Assembly (NCBI GenBank): GCA_016748015.1
Contig: JAAOMT010000466.1
Location: 26,222 to 71,468, forward strand
Direction: 5' to 3'
DNA: 45,247 bases
DNA from: Geosiphon pyriformis
Lineage: Eukaryota; Glomeromycota; Glomeromycetes; Archaeosporales; Geosiphonaceae
Shown: one piece after another, positions 11,611-23,389 of the stretch
Numbering within the stretch: position 1 is the stretch's first letter
Layout: each line of letters begins with the position of its first letter
Position numbers and translations under genes: made by a program
The notes under the pieces: generated by a model
Database searches by the model: none
Told to the model about the DNA's origin: nothing
The model's input: the letters and a program-made list of their open reading frames with translations, nothing else

Positions 11611-12713
11611 TTCTACCAAAATCTATAACAAAATAACAGAATTAAAACTTGTTAAACATATAGACTATATAAAAAAAGTTATAAAATATTTAATTTTTGT
11701 TATTTTGTATTACCAAATAATAAAAATAGCTTTAAAATTTTATTTATAAATAGTTTTAAAATTATAATTATTAATCAAAACAAAAATATGATTAACTATA
11801 TTTAAAAGATTATAATAAATTTGCCAATTCTTTTATAACTTAAAAGTTTTTTTATATTTTTTATTAAAATTTTTTGAGTTGAACTTGGAATCTATCTAAA
11901 ATTTAATATTCAAATATAAGAGTTATTATCTTATAAAGTAATAACCAAATTTTTTATATAATAAAAATTTTGTAATATTAAGTTTACAACTTTCCAAATA
12001 ATTAATGTATAGAAATTAGACCACTTCTCTATTAATATTGTTGTCAAGTGAAAATTGAATTATTAATTAACATGAAATTATTCTTATAATTTATATTATT
12101 AATTAGTACATAATATTATTTTCAATTTATTACTTATTATTTAACCAAATTATTAAATATTACTATTCAGTTAATAACTCAATTTGTACAATACACAAGT
12201 GTAACTAAATACAATAATCAGATTATGTAATATCTTAGACTATATAACCTTTAATAATTCACTAAAATATTTAGAAATTTGCCAAAATATTTAAAATATT
12301 TAATAGTTTACTAAAATAACTTATAGTTTGCTAAAATATACATTTACTTCATTGAGATATTAACAAAAAAAAGTGTTAAAACTCAGAATAGTATTATAAC
12401 AAATTGTATAAAAAAATAGTTTCTTTTTTCAAGAAAATATATTTTATTTTAGATTAAAACACAATAATTAATTAATTACTACAAATTAATAAAATAAAAT
12501 CTTTGAAAATTCATAACGCTTAATAATTCAATACTGTTTCAAAAATTATTATCTTTAACTAATAATTTGAAATTGATTTGCTACAAATTTCAATAACTTT
12601 TTTGGCAATTCTAACCTGCACAAAAGACATTTTTTTTATCATTTCTTTTTATTTTAAATTCTTTTTTTCTTTTATTTTTTAAATCACTGGGTAGTCAACA
12701 GTTAAAATTTTCT

Positions 12714-12815
12714 GTAAAAAACTTGACTTTTACAGTAAAGTAACTACGCATTCCTGAAGAGCTTATAGTTGAAGATTTGTGTAAAAGAGTTGACTTTTAT
12801 TGCAAAGTAACTACA
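12714..12815. repeat. Direct repeat, offset 67 bp
   Basis: GTAAAAAACTTGACTTTTAC followed by AGTAAAGTAACTACGCA at 12714 recurs at 12781 as GTAAAAGAGTTGACTTTTAT followed by TGCAAAGTAACTACACA. The shared core is TTGACTTTTAnnGnAAAGTAACTAC. It may be a remnant of a small tandem array or of two element ends. Confidence 0.45.
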
Positions 12816-14834
12816 CAAAGTAATTTGCACAAAATTAGTCATTTCATTATAAATCCAATAGCACAAATAATCAAAAGTACAAAAAGATATTTAAAGATAA
12901 TTAGCTTATCAGAAATTTAATAGCTTCTATTAACAAAAAAATTTAATAACAATTTGGCATTAACAAAATCAAGAAACATGACAAAAAATCTCCAAACACA
13001 GTGTAGTCTTAAGTTCTAAAAACATTTTCATTACTTTTTAGATATTTTTTATGGGATTAAAGTCGATTTAGTAATTTTATATCTTAATATACCTTGGTGT
13101 CTAGATTATTCAATATTCTTATTTGAAGTGAAAAAATTATACCAAAATAAATTTCCTCTAAGATTTCCAAATGTATTGATCCAACCTAATTTTTCTGACT
13201 TTAAATTTACTGGATTTAATATAAACAATCATAAATTTTTTTCTTCTTTTAACAAAGAAAAATAAAAAAACCAAACTATGTTATGTTTTAATTTTATTTC
13301 TGAATTTGTTTTCTTTTAACTTACCTGCTTCATTATAAAAAAAATTATATACCCAATTTGTAATATTTCTGATAAGAAAATGAGATCGAAGTGACCTGAA
13401 TATTATTAGTTTGACAAAGTTTATTTTGAGAAATTCTTCAAAAATATTTATAATTTTAAACTATTAAAATTGAAAAATATAGTAATTAAATAAAAAATAC
13501 AAATATTAAATGAATGAAACAAAATTGAATGGGTTTGATTTTATTAAAAAATTTTTAGTAGAATGTTCTTGAATTCTATACCTTTTCTCTATAAATTTAT
13601 GAAAAAGTTTCCTAAAAAGCCATACCCAATTCAATAAGAGAAGAAAAATTAATTTTTAGCTCGCTGATCAAAGTTTATCGGCAACGGAATTATCCTTAGA
13701 AGAAAGGATACTAAATCAATTATTTGTTAGTAATTTGGAACAATTAAACAAATATTTCTCAATTATAGACAAAAGGTTTTTAAAACTTACAATTTTTATG
13801 ATATAATACAACTGAATTTTCTCATTAATTTAGCAAAAATCATTTAAAGCAAGTTATTTTATTATTTTCCAGACTGCCTGAAGACATTTCTATGAAGTTG
13901 ATAAAGGGCAATCGAATTATAAAGTTACAATACTATATATATTTTATTGATAGCATTCTACACTTTGCTTAAAATATTTCAATCTATATCATAACAATAA
14001 TAATAATAAATATAAATTTATTGTAATTAAGAATTAAAAAATCTTAGTCATCCTAAAAATTTTGTTTGGAAATTTTTTAGTTTGCAAGCGTTTTAGGAAA
14101 AGACACATTTGAATAATTAGCAAGAATTATGGAGTTTTTGGATTTCGTTTTCTATATGATTTAAGTTTTTCTCCAAGAAAGGATAAAAGAATTATAGTTA
14201 AAATGAAATATCAAGATAATAGATCAATCAATTTTGTTCAAAAAATTGCTTATTGTGAATAAAATATTTCAATATCTTAAAATGGAACTTAAAAAAAAGG
14301 TGAAACTTTGTATAATTCAAAAGTGTATAATTAAATTTGAGGAAATCAAGTAAAAATTGATGACTAGCTTTATCATAGATAAAAAATTACTGGCAAAATA
14401 ATTTTTGAAAATTTTTTTAACATTGAAAATCTTAAGATGAATATAAGCATTGGAAAATAACCAATGTCTGATAGCGTATTTTAAAACCACGCTGTTTTTA
14501 ATTAGGTATTAAAAAATATCCTAATAAATTTCAAAATGGTTTGATGGTTTGAAAATAAAATATAATAAAAAAAAATTTCATTCAAGAATATTTTGGATTC
14601 AAAATCAACAGTTTATAAACCTTATTTTGCCAAAAAAGAACTATCGCAAGGTTTTTTTGAGACCAAAAGTTTCACTCGATTATGGTTCATTTTGGGCGGT
14701 AAAAATCTGTTTATAGTGCTAATAAAAATTAATTCAAGTGTTATATTTGATTAAAAAACCGAAAATTCGGCTGTTTAGATATTTCATGCTTTTCAAATAG
14801 CGGCTCTGATGATTTGATTGTAGTAAGTTGCAGA

Positions 14835-14875
14835 GTCCCTTGAGATTCATCTCTCAGAGATAATATTAAAGGGAC
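14835..14875. repeat. Hairpin next to the copy B promoter
   Basis: GTCCCTT (14835-14841) pairs with AAGGGAC (14869-14875), and an inner GAGA..TCTC can extend the structure. It sits just outside the start of the promoter block shared with copy A and is absent from copy A's flank. It may mark the duplication breakpoint or a small insertion. Confidence 0.4.
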
Positions 14876-14884
14876 CAAAATAAT

Positions 14885-15007
14885 GGGGACTCGGAAATAA
14901 TTGATCAATCGATAAAGTGCAGATTAACATGTGACTCCAACTCCGAATAAGTATATAACTAGCAAAAATACTGATGCGCAGGGAAAAAGACCTCTCATAT
15001 TTTACCG
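14885..15007 (+). promoter_or_regulatory. BTB-TLDc promoter (copy B)
   Basis: Nearly identical to the reverse complement of 6916-7040. TATATAA at about 14952-14958 lies some 50 bases before the ATG. It includes ATTGATCAATCGATAAAGTG, the counterpart of the palindromic stretch in copy A. Confidence 0.7.
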
Positions 15008-16507
15008 ATGTCACCCCAACAATACTTTCACGCTTTATCTAATGATTTTGGGAATTTATTTAACAGTCAGAAGTTCACTGATATTAGAATTATAGTTGGC
15101 GAAGCGCCCAATATTAGAACTTTTCATGCTCATTCCCAAATTTTAGCAGCAAGATCACCATATTTTGCTGTCGCACTCTCTAGAAATTGGATTAAAAGGG
15201 AAAATAATATCATTATCTTCCCTAAACCCAATATTTCACCAAAGATTTTTGAAATAATTCTCAGGTTAGGGTTTTCATTTCCTTCGATTATTTTGACCAA
15301 CATAAGATTCACTGTTTTGTTTTCCTGTAGATACATTTATAATGGCGAGATTTCTCTTGATAAACATGAAGTACCTACCATTTTAGAATTGCTTGTTACC
15401 GCTGATGAGCTTATTCTAGAAAACATAATTGATCATCTTGAAGACTATTTGATTGAACACCGTGCAAAAGAGCTAGAAAAAAATTTTGCTATTTTGCAGA
15501 AAACTTCATTTATGCATGATTCTTTCAAAAAGTTACAAAAATTCTGCACCGAAATAGCTGCTGAAAATCCAGCTATAGTCTTCAACTCGCAAGATTTTAC
15601 CTCCCTTAGTGAAAATGCTCTTGTCTCAATTTTAACCCAGGATGAAATAAATATAGAAGAATCTGAAATATGGGAAAAGATTGTAGAATGGGGAGTTGCT
15701 AAATTGGATAGCGATATTCAGACGAAAAAAGTTCTTTACTGGACAGATGAAAACTTTAACGCCTTTAAGGAATCCATCGAAAGGCTTCTACCTTTAATCC
15801 GCTTCTTTCACATATCTTCAGTTGACTTCTATCACAAAGTAAAACCATTTGCGAGAATCTTACCTGGAACTTTATATGAAGATCTTTTGCATCATTATCT
15901 CGTACCGGGTAGTCATCAAAAGTCTGTAGACGCTCAGCCATTACGTTGTTCTCAATCAAATATTGATTCAAAGCTTCTTCGATCGTATAATATAAGACAG
16001 CTTAATCATTGGATTCAAGGGAAAGACAAAAATATTCCTTTTGAAGGTCAACTTGGAAATGATTTTAAGTTATTACTTCGAGGCAGTCGAGACGGATTTA
16101 CTCCAGCGGATTTTCATCGATTATGCAATGATAAAGGAGCAACAGTTAGCGTAATCAAAGTGAAAGGAACTGGTCAGATAATTGGCGGCTTTAACCCACA
16201 ATCTTGGCACTCTAAGGATGATTGGTTGGAGGGAAAAGGAAGTTTTATTTTTTCTCTTGGAGATGATAAAACTGAAAATGCTATACTTAGCAAGTTTGTT
16301 ACAGGATATGGACCTTATGGTGGGCCAAATTGTGGGCCCTATTTTGGAAATGCCAATATGAGATTGTTTGGCAATGATTTTAAAAATAATTCAGAGTGCG
16401 CTTGTCAAAAGACAAGTTATTATGAGCATGCTTTACTTGGATCAGAAAATCAACGGGTGAAGTTTTCTGTCGAGGAGTATGAAGTTTTTCAAATCATAAA
16501 AAGATAA
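15008..16507 (+). CDS. BTB-BACK-TLDc domain protein (copy B, intact)
   Basis: CDS join(15008..15264, 15331..16507), 477 residues. The intervening 66 bases (GTTAGG...CCTGTAG) are a phase-2 intron: removing it joins FEIILR to YIYNGEISLDKHE, a normal BTB core, whereas reading through inserts 22 residues. BTB/POZ spans about residues 22-130 (QKFTDIRIIVGE ... ILAARSPYF ... EVPTILELLVTADEL), BACK-like helices about 135-290, then a short linker, and TLDc about 310-477 (LLLRGSRDGFTPADFHRLC, GTGQIIGGFNPQSWHS, ending EVFQIIKR). BTB-BACK proteins generally recruit substrates to CUL3 ubiquitin ligases. TLDc domains are linked to V-ATPase regulation and oxidative-stress resistance. The substrate and role here are unknown. 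This architecture is strongly expanded in arbuscular mycorrhizal fungi. The start is the first ATG after the TATA box and is conserved in copy A. Confidence 0.92.
   Translation: MSPQQYFHALSNDFGNLFNSQKFTDIRIIVGEAPNIRTFHAHSQILAARSPYFAVALSRNWIKRENNIIIFPKPNISPKIFEIILRLGFSFPSIILTNIRFTVLFSCRYIYNGEISLDKHEVPTILELLVTADELILENIIDHLEDYLIEHRAKELEKNFAILQKTSFMHDSFKKLQKFCTEIAAENPAIVFNSQDFTSLSENALVSILTQDEINIEESEIWEKIVEWGVAKLDSDIQTKKVLYWTDENFNAFKESIERLLPLIRFFHISSVDFYHKVKPFARILPGTLYEDLLHHYLVPGSHQKSVDAQPLRCSQSNIDSKLLRSYNIRQLNHWIQGKDKNIPFEGQLGNDFKLLLRGSRDGFTPADFHRLCNDKGATVSVIKVKGTGQIIGGFNPQSWHSKDDWLEGKGSFIFSLGDDKTENAILSKFVTGYGPYGGPNCGPYFGNANMRLFGNDFKNNSECACQKTSYYEHALLGSENQRVKFSVEEYEVFQIIKR
15265..15330 (+). other. 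66-bp stop-free intron of copy B
   Basis: Donor GTTAGG, acceptor TTTTCCTGTAG, and a GACCAAC-like branch site in the middle. Its length is a multiple of three with no stop in frame, so retention would yield a 499-residue protein with an insertion inside the BTB fold. Copy A has the same intron with a better donor (GTAAGG). Confidence 0.85.
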
Positions 16508-16760
16508 ATTTGCTTTTATTTAATTTATTTATACATTGTCTAAAGGTTGTGCTGTCTACCTTAGAAACTTTCAGTGACGGAATATTTTGTAGCCTACTAT
16601 TTTTAACCCACAATAAGTTAAAAGAGTAACATTTATCGATTTTAAACATCAAAAAACTTGAAAAAATACTTTTTATTAAACAACTTACAATTTCTAAAGT
16701 TTAGGTTTTTATCACTATAAAACGTTTTTAACTGAATAGCATTAGACGTATATTTGGGTT
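16508..16760 (+). repeat. 3' flank of copy B, shared with copies A and C
   Basis: Starts with TTTGCTTTTATTTAATTTAT and runs through GCTGTCTACCTTAGAAACTT and GGTTTTTATCACT. It corresponds to 5418-5180 on the minus strand, but with many substitutions and small indels, and fades near 16760. Confidence 0.65.
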
Positions 16761-18452
16761 TCTCCGCTAGCTAAAATTATAGATTCTAGATCGTGTTTTA
16801 CTTTTTACTATGCAATAATATCAAAAAAATGCATTTAATAAATATCCTCGAAAGAGTAAAAGTTTTCAAAAACAATAGAATAGATTTTATTAAACAATGA
16901 TTTTTTTATTGAAGGTAATAGAAATTCCTATTATTCAGAAGAAATGCCTTTCAAATTATTAGTGACATTAAAATCTCATTTTTCCGTTTTATAATAATTA
17001 TCTGCTGAAATTTTTTACTTTTCCTATTAAATATAGAATTATTAAATATTATTTTAAGAATAGCAATTTCAATCAGATACCCAAAAATTGGGTTCAACTT
17101 TATGGTTAGTGTCAAAAAATTTCTATTATATACTTCCATAGCAGCGACCAGGCTAGTAGATAACCTTCGATTCTTTTTTCTTAAAGGATGAGTGTTATTC
17201 TATTCTCACATAACTTGCAACAGTTTACCATGATAAATTATCAATATCAGTAATTAGTTTCACACGTCGAATTAATAGTCTTGGTATATATTAAAAAAAA
17301 TAGATATTTTTGGATAAATAATAGTGAATATGAAAATTTTATCTAGATATGGGTTTTTCAAAGAGATACGTTATATAGCTACTAAATAATTCGGAAAATT
17401 TTCTCTATTAGACTTTAGGCCTCCTAAGAAAAGATCTTTTTAGAAACTGGAGGTCCTTATTATTTAGCTAGCCACATGTTACTGTAACCCTTTAATAGAT
17501 TTACTCTCTCTATATTAAAGAGCTATAGAATACATATGTTAAGTTAGAAATAGAATATTTGAGAATACGAGTTGTAGATAATACCAAAATTCCAGATTTC
17601 ATCTCATTTTGTTTTGTTTTGTTTGTGTTTGGCTTGCATTATTTTATTTATTTCATTATTTATGGACTGGTGGTAATTAATTAATTGGTAATGTATCTAA
17701 GAAGGTAAAATATTCAATATTGACGATCATCCATTGATTCTCTTCCGTCCCTGACTGTTTTATATAGAAAAAATGGCACAAATATTTAAAAATAAGTTTA
17801 CATTATTTTGTTAGATAAGGTTTTTTAATCCTATTCTTCTTTAAAATTATCAAACTATTTAAATATGAGCTTAATTCAAAACTAGTTTTTTTGTTAAAAA
17901 TAGACTGCTTAGAATTTTTCTATATATGATGCATAAAAATGAAACGGCGAATTTTACGAATCCTATGCTCATTTAATTAAAAAACTAAATGTGTTATCAT
18001 TATTAATAAAAAAAATTATAAGCTCTAGAAAATGAAGATACTGCATATAAAGATTTCACAAATATATTATTACTCGATTAAACTGTTAAATATCAATTCA
18101 ATTTATATGTAAGTAAAAATACCGAACCTAATATATAATAGCCTTTTAAATTGTGACTTTATTTTAATTAATTGTATATGTATTATTAAACAAATTTTTT
18201 TAAAATACATTTGGTTATTTTCGATTATAATAGCTTCATGGGCTTTAAAAATTTTCTGATGAGAAATAAAATATAGTCTAGTCAATTATTTGAGCAAGCT
18301 AATGAAATTTATGATTCTAAATATTCATGTGAATGAAACGACTTTAATGAATTATGTTAGTTTACTATCTTCACATCATGCTAAATATTAAAGTGAACAA
18401 AACTAATTAAATCTTTCACATCTTTTCACAGTTTTGACTAATTAAATTACTT
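16761..18452. other. Intergenic stretch before the P450 relic
   Basis: Moderately AT-rich, and less extreme than the deserts. No frame is sustained. Some parts (for example 17140-17240 and 17400-17500) have mixed composition, but I could not assign coding sense. The small open frames on the minus strand at 16951-17139 and 18103-18285 are A/T-driven and not supported. Confidence 0.45.
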
Positions 18453-20446
18453 TTGATCTTCGAGTTAAACCCAGGCATTATATATATAAATAATTTTGTA
18501 AGTAATATTAAAAACTTTTTTAATATCTTAATTAAATGGCTCTCCTTTTATTATCGTCCTTCTTATCACCCTCTATCTTTGCAAAATGAAATTTATAAAA
18601 GCAAAATTTATAGCGTGAAAGGATTACTTGAAGCACCAGGCCAGATTCCTATTATTGATAAGTTTCTGAAATTTTGCATTTTTAGCAAACCTTATGATAT
18701 CCGAAGATTGAGCAAAATTTTGTAAGACATGTCTCTTTAATATGCATAAAAAGTAGTAAAATTTTAATATTCTTCATATTTGTTGGGAATTGGTTATTTT
18801 ATTAAAAAAAAATTAATGCAGTTAGGTAATATTTTTATAATTTATATCGGTTCTTGAGTGCGCTTTATTATTATAAACAGTTCTAAAATTATTAAATATT
18901 TTATTAAAAAATTTAACTATAATTGTATAAAATAGAAAATTTTACGACTTAATTGGAAGTGTAATTTATTCCACTAAAAAATTGGTAACTTTAATAAAAT
19001 ATTTCACACGGGATAGGTGCTTTTTTAATTCGCTGATAAAGGATAGAAAAGCAAAGACATTATGTAGGCTATTCCTTATTTATGGTCATTATTATATTTA
19101 AAATGTAATATTCTTAATCCTAAATTTTATAGATTATAGTTTTTTAAATCAATAAAAAGTTGAATCTTATTCTAACCTGATGGAACAAGGCAACAATTAC
19201 CTCATCAATAAAATTTAAAGAATGGTAACGAGTTAGATGGTAGCATCGATCTTCGCCTCTCGCTTTACCTCATTCAATATTATGATAAATATCCTTTTGC
19301 AATTCAAGTAGAAGATTTTTGTAATTTACTTTATAAAAAATAAGAGCAAAATTATACAAAACTCTCAAGACTACCAGCTTTTAAAATATACTACCAAATC
19401 TATTTTTAATCTCATTTTCCTTTCCATTTCGAAAGAAGCTCCTAAAACCTGATAGAAATACATGACAAATTGGAAATAGTAATGCCAAGCTTATTAAAAA
19501 GAATAAAGAATGATATGGTAAAGAAATCATGTATTTCTCGAGATGTTTTTGTAGAAATTGAATGAAGGTTTTATTGATGGGTTGACAGTTGCAATAAATT
19601 TATATTGCAAGGAAAAGTGAGTTCATAAATGATATTTGTTAAAGAATAATTGCTATTATTATTTGAATAGATTTATTGAAACATATCCAAATTTATATAA
19701 AATTTCTAAGAAGGCATTACACTTACTATATATTGGATTATTGCAATTTTAACCAATCATTCAGAGTTTCAGCAGAAAGTGCACAACGAATTAGTTAGAT
19801 GTGAACGTTTACCAACCATTTCTGATTTTAAATCACTATATATATCCGATTACTGCTTAAAAAACTCTTTTTTGGATTCCTTTAGTTCCTTAACTTTTTT
19901 ATATTGCACTATGTTATTTTTTTTCTAAAATACTGCTTTTAAATTCATAATTTTCTATTATTATTATTATTATTTTTAAATTCCAACACCAACTATATTT
20001 CTTGAACAAGATGATGAATATTGAGGTTATCACATCCCAAAAAATTTATGCATAAATTTAAATGCTTATGTGTTAGATTTTGACAAAAATTAGTATAAAA
20101 ATTGTGACGTTTTATATCTGGATCAATTTCTTGATTCAAAAGAAAATATATGAATTTTTCGGAAAAATATGCCCTACCCGAATCGAGATATTATTCTTTT
20201 TGATTGGGAGATGAATGTATTAATGAGTCTGTTATAGATTCATATCATTTTACTCTACATTTCTGAAAAAGTTTTCTTTTTAATAGGCTGAAGCAGAAAT
20301 ATTGTATATTTTAAGTGGGCTACTTTGGACCTTTAAAATCGAAAAACGGGATGCTTTTTCCAATTAACCTAAACAATTCGTTCAAGAGTGTGCTTCAGAT
20401 TCCTAGTCCCATATGATGTTTGATTCATTTCGACATTAAGATATAA
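18453..20446 (+). pseudogene. Heavily decayed cytochrome P450 gene
   Basis: Collinear P450 landmarks run along the plus strand. The proline-rich hinge with the following helix (LLEAPGQIPIIDKFLKF ... PYDIRRLSKI) lies at 18610-18719, ending at a GTAAGA donor-like site. A frame kept from 19224 to 19860 carries about eleven stops and ends in the segment after the I helix (WIIAILTNHSEFQQKVHNEL, RLPTISDFKSL). At 19980-20210, DDEY-stop-GYHIPKN, NAYVLDFD, LDQFLDSKEN and a degenerate heme loop (RDxxLFDWE...C) stand for the usual FxxGxRxCxG region. The C-terminal FPINLNNSFKSVLQIPSPI ends at TAA 20444-20446. P450s are heme monooxygenases anchored in the ER. With this many stops, a frame change in the heme loop and poor sequence between 18725 and 19200, no enzyme can be made. 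At least one stop (EY-TGA-GYH) fits CGA-to-TGA. Confidence 0.72.
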
Positions 20447-21450
20447 AATTTTTAATTTATATTTAAAATATTGAAGTTTTTAAGATTATATATTAGAGTT
20501 CCTTAAAAATTTTTTATCATCAATATATTACTTTTATCTATGAATCTTTGAAATTAGAAAGCTTTCATGATTATAAGTTATTAACCTATTGAAAAGTAAT
20601 TAACAAAAAACTTGTATCTAATTTTATATTTGCTATCATCTTTAATTTAATAATATGACATTTCTTTTAAATCTCTAATGCATTTCTGTCCAAATATTAT
20701 TTAAATTGATTAATCAACATTTTAAAACAAGATTTAAGAAATTTTAGAAATATTAGCTTTGCAAATTTTTATAAACTATATTTTAAATTTTTTAATAAAT
20801 TACATTGATAATATTTTAATAAATTATATATATAATGTAATAAGTAATTTTCTAAACTTATTTTAAAATTTTTTTTAATTATCAAAATATTGAATAAAAA
20901 AAAGAAAGTTAGTAATTGTAAAAAATTCATTAATTAACTAAAATATCTAAAAAAAACCAAATTAATTTTAATTTGTTTTTTGAAAAATTAATTATAAGGT
21001 GACATTATATCATGAGGAAAAATAATTATAAATAATATCAAAATAAACTATTTTAATCAAATACACAAAAAATAAAAAATATTATCGATTAATATTAATT
21101 TTCTGATCGTAAAATAATCAAATTTATATAATTTATGTAATAAATGTAGTTAAAATATATGTTACAAAATATCTAAATTGTAATTCATTTTAAATGCTTT
21201 TTTGAGTGAAATTTAACCGCTATTAATTTGAAATGGTATTTAATTATTTATTGAAAAAATTATTCAAAATAAATTTTATTTCAAAATTTTTGAATCAATG
21301 AACTTTTAATCTTTTATTTATTTAATACATTTTTTAAAATTGTATTGTGAATATTTGAAATTATTTAAATATTTTTTATAATTAAAAAATTATGCTGAAA
21401 TAAAAAAAAATCCCTCTTATTTTTAATATTTATAATAAATAATTCTGTTT
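20447..21450. other. AT-rich stretch containing dispersed repeat copy 1
   Basis: Extremely A/T-rich with no coding sense. Its middle is the dispersed repeat described in the next entry. Confidence 0.5.
20640..21040 (+). repeat. Dispersed AT-rich repeat, copy 1
   Basis: Collinear with 36606-36970 in the same orientation over roughly 370-400 bases. Shared blocks include TAATGCxTTCTxTCCAAATA, GAATAAAAAAA...GTTAGTAAT, AAAATATCTAAAAAAAACCA and ATxTCATGAGGAAAAAT. The ordered non-trivial blocks show real common origin and not just shared composition. Probably an old transposon remnant. Confidence 0.65.
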
Positions 21451-21945
21451 GAAATAGACAAAATCACTGATGTAACTGTCCTAAAAGGAGTATTAGCACA
21501 GCAAAATACTAATGATTACCGCTGCTTGCCCTTTGCTTTGCTCGGTATTATCGGGAATTTAGTAGCGGACGGAATAGTATTTTTTTGGTCATAGTGTTTG
21601 GAGAATTTCCGGTGCGTTGGTTATCACCTAAAGTATGAGTATTGATGCACTGTCATAAATTTAGCTTAGAAAAATTCAGCAGATAGTGTACCTAACATGC
21701 TTTTCGCATGCTTATACGGCTAAATATTTAGTAGGGGGATTATTAAAGTTTAAGCCTCTTTTCTCATTGACACCATCTATAACTGAATTCCTCTAATTCT
21801 TGACTAGTTAAAGGAGCAATGATAATTTGCCCGTAATTATTAATTTTGCCACTAGTAGCTAGAATTTTCGATTTCGATTTTTTGCTTTTTATAACTTGAT
21901 TTGATTTAATTTACTTTTAAATTGGTATCAGACGGGAAGTCCAAA
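21451..21945 (+). mobile_element. Possible LTR remnant with primer-binding-like site
   Basis: A sharp rise in GC begins with TGTCCTAAAAGGAGTATTAG near 21477 and lasts about 300 bases. At 21923-21932 the sequence TGGTATCAGA matches the first ten bases of the initiator-Met-tRNA primer site (TGGTATCAGAGC) typical of Ty1/Copia-type elements. A unit starting TGT and followed by such a site would fit a 5' LTR. No second LTR and no gag/pol follow. The same DNA also has a 47-codon open frame at 21451-21594 (LAQQNTNDYRCLPFALLG) whose meaning is unclear. LTR is the favoured but unproven reading. Confidence 0.35.
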
Positions 21946-23389
21946 AAGGGCTTCTATTTGAATAAGAAATGAAAGTGGTTCTTTTTTTTCTTCCTTTACA
22001 TTTGCATCATAATCTATATGGAAGATAAATCATAAATTCCGTATTAATTTGAAAAAAAAGTGCAGATTCGATATTGTTCTATTGTTCATACTAATTTGGA
22101 TAAAATTTAATTGCTGGTCTAAAATTGTTGGTGTTTAGAGTTTTTTGGTAATAAAAACAGCATTAAAGCTGTCTTTAATATTTTTTAATAGTTTATTTCA
22201 TTTAATAAATTTTCAACACAGTTAAATTCCAATTATTGTTTAACCAATTTCGGAGTAATATAGTTTTTTCATCATGTTAAAAAAAAAAATAATAATCTTT
22301 TTTAAAAATTGATATAATCAAAAATATTTTTGGCAATAACTTCTAAATAAAAACCAAATTTAAGTAAAAAATATCAAATTGTTTTGTTTTTTTCATTAAA
22401 ATATTATTTTTAATTAATTTTTTTTTAAATTCGAAAAAAAAATATGAAAATTGGTTCTATTGTTTTACTTAAATGTTTCTTATTAAATAACTTATAGAAT
22501 AATTTTGGAATTATGTAAGTTTTTATATTTAAATAGTTGTTAAATTAACATACAACTGATTAAATTAGATGTTAATTTTATTTATTTTTATGTAGTATTA
22601 TTATAAATAAAAAATTTATGCTAATATTTATAATAATTTTAATTTATTTTTATTATTTTTTATTTATTAATTTAAAATTTAAAATAATTTTGTTTTGATT
22701 TCTGAAACCCTTTCTTGTGAAATTTTATTGAATTATTATTAAATCAAATTAAATTTTGATGTTTTAAATTTTTAAAATGGTTTTGGGATTTTATAGTTAA
22801 ACAAGTTTTTGATTAAAAATAAAAGATAACTGCAAATCACATAAATTTAAATAAAATAAAAGTATAATGATTTTATAAAAAGATTTATTTTAAATTGCAC
22901 AAAAGTAACTGCTTAATATAAACAGTTTGTTTGTAAAAAAAACTTTTTTAGACAAGTTTAAATGTTAAATCATAAACAAAACCAAAAGACTCAAAAAAAT
23001 TTATTTTTAAATTTTAAAATTGCTGAAACTTTAAATATTATCATAGTGCATTTGGTTTTTTGAATATTTTATTACATTTTCTTTTAACTGTTTAAAATTA
23101 TTCCAGGTTTACGATTAAAGTCCAAGTTGAAATTCAGACAGCTCTAAAAAAAAATATTAAAAAATGCATAAGGTATGATTGAATGTTTTAACGTTCAGTA
23201 ATTTAATCGATTTCGGTTGTGTAAATTTTATTTTCAAATTAGCTAAACAAAGTTTTTGAAGTAGGACCATTGTCAATATTTTTTCATAAAACAATGTAAC
23301 TTGAAAAATTATTATTTTTCTTTTATATACTTTTTTAATAAATATTAAAAGAGGATTACTACGGTATGCTGATTACATAAAATACAACA
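21946..23389. other. AT-rich gene-free stretch
   Basis: Dominated by A/T runs. It opens with a GAAGTCC-AAAAA-GGGCTTC hairpin at about 21935-21955 just after the primer-site-like sequence. Nothing else is supportable. Confidence 0.5.

Larger units (their letters stand above)
9860..14830. other. AT-rich gene-free stretch with small local duplications
   Basis: Nearly 5 kb, almost entirely A/T, with no supportable gene. The 75-codon open frame at 10330-10557 is all A/T-driven Ile/Phe/Lys/Asn and is discounted. Two local duplications are listed separately. The segment from 13000 is slightly less A/T-biased, but no frame in it is sustained. Confidence 0.6.

Noticed and set aside
15130-15971. Two minus-strand open frames inside BTB-TLDc copy B
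   Set aside because: Pure antisense shadows of a well-supported gene.
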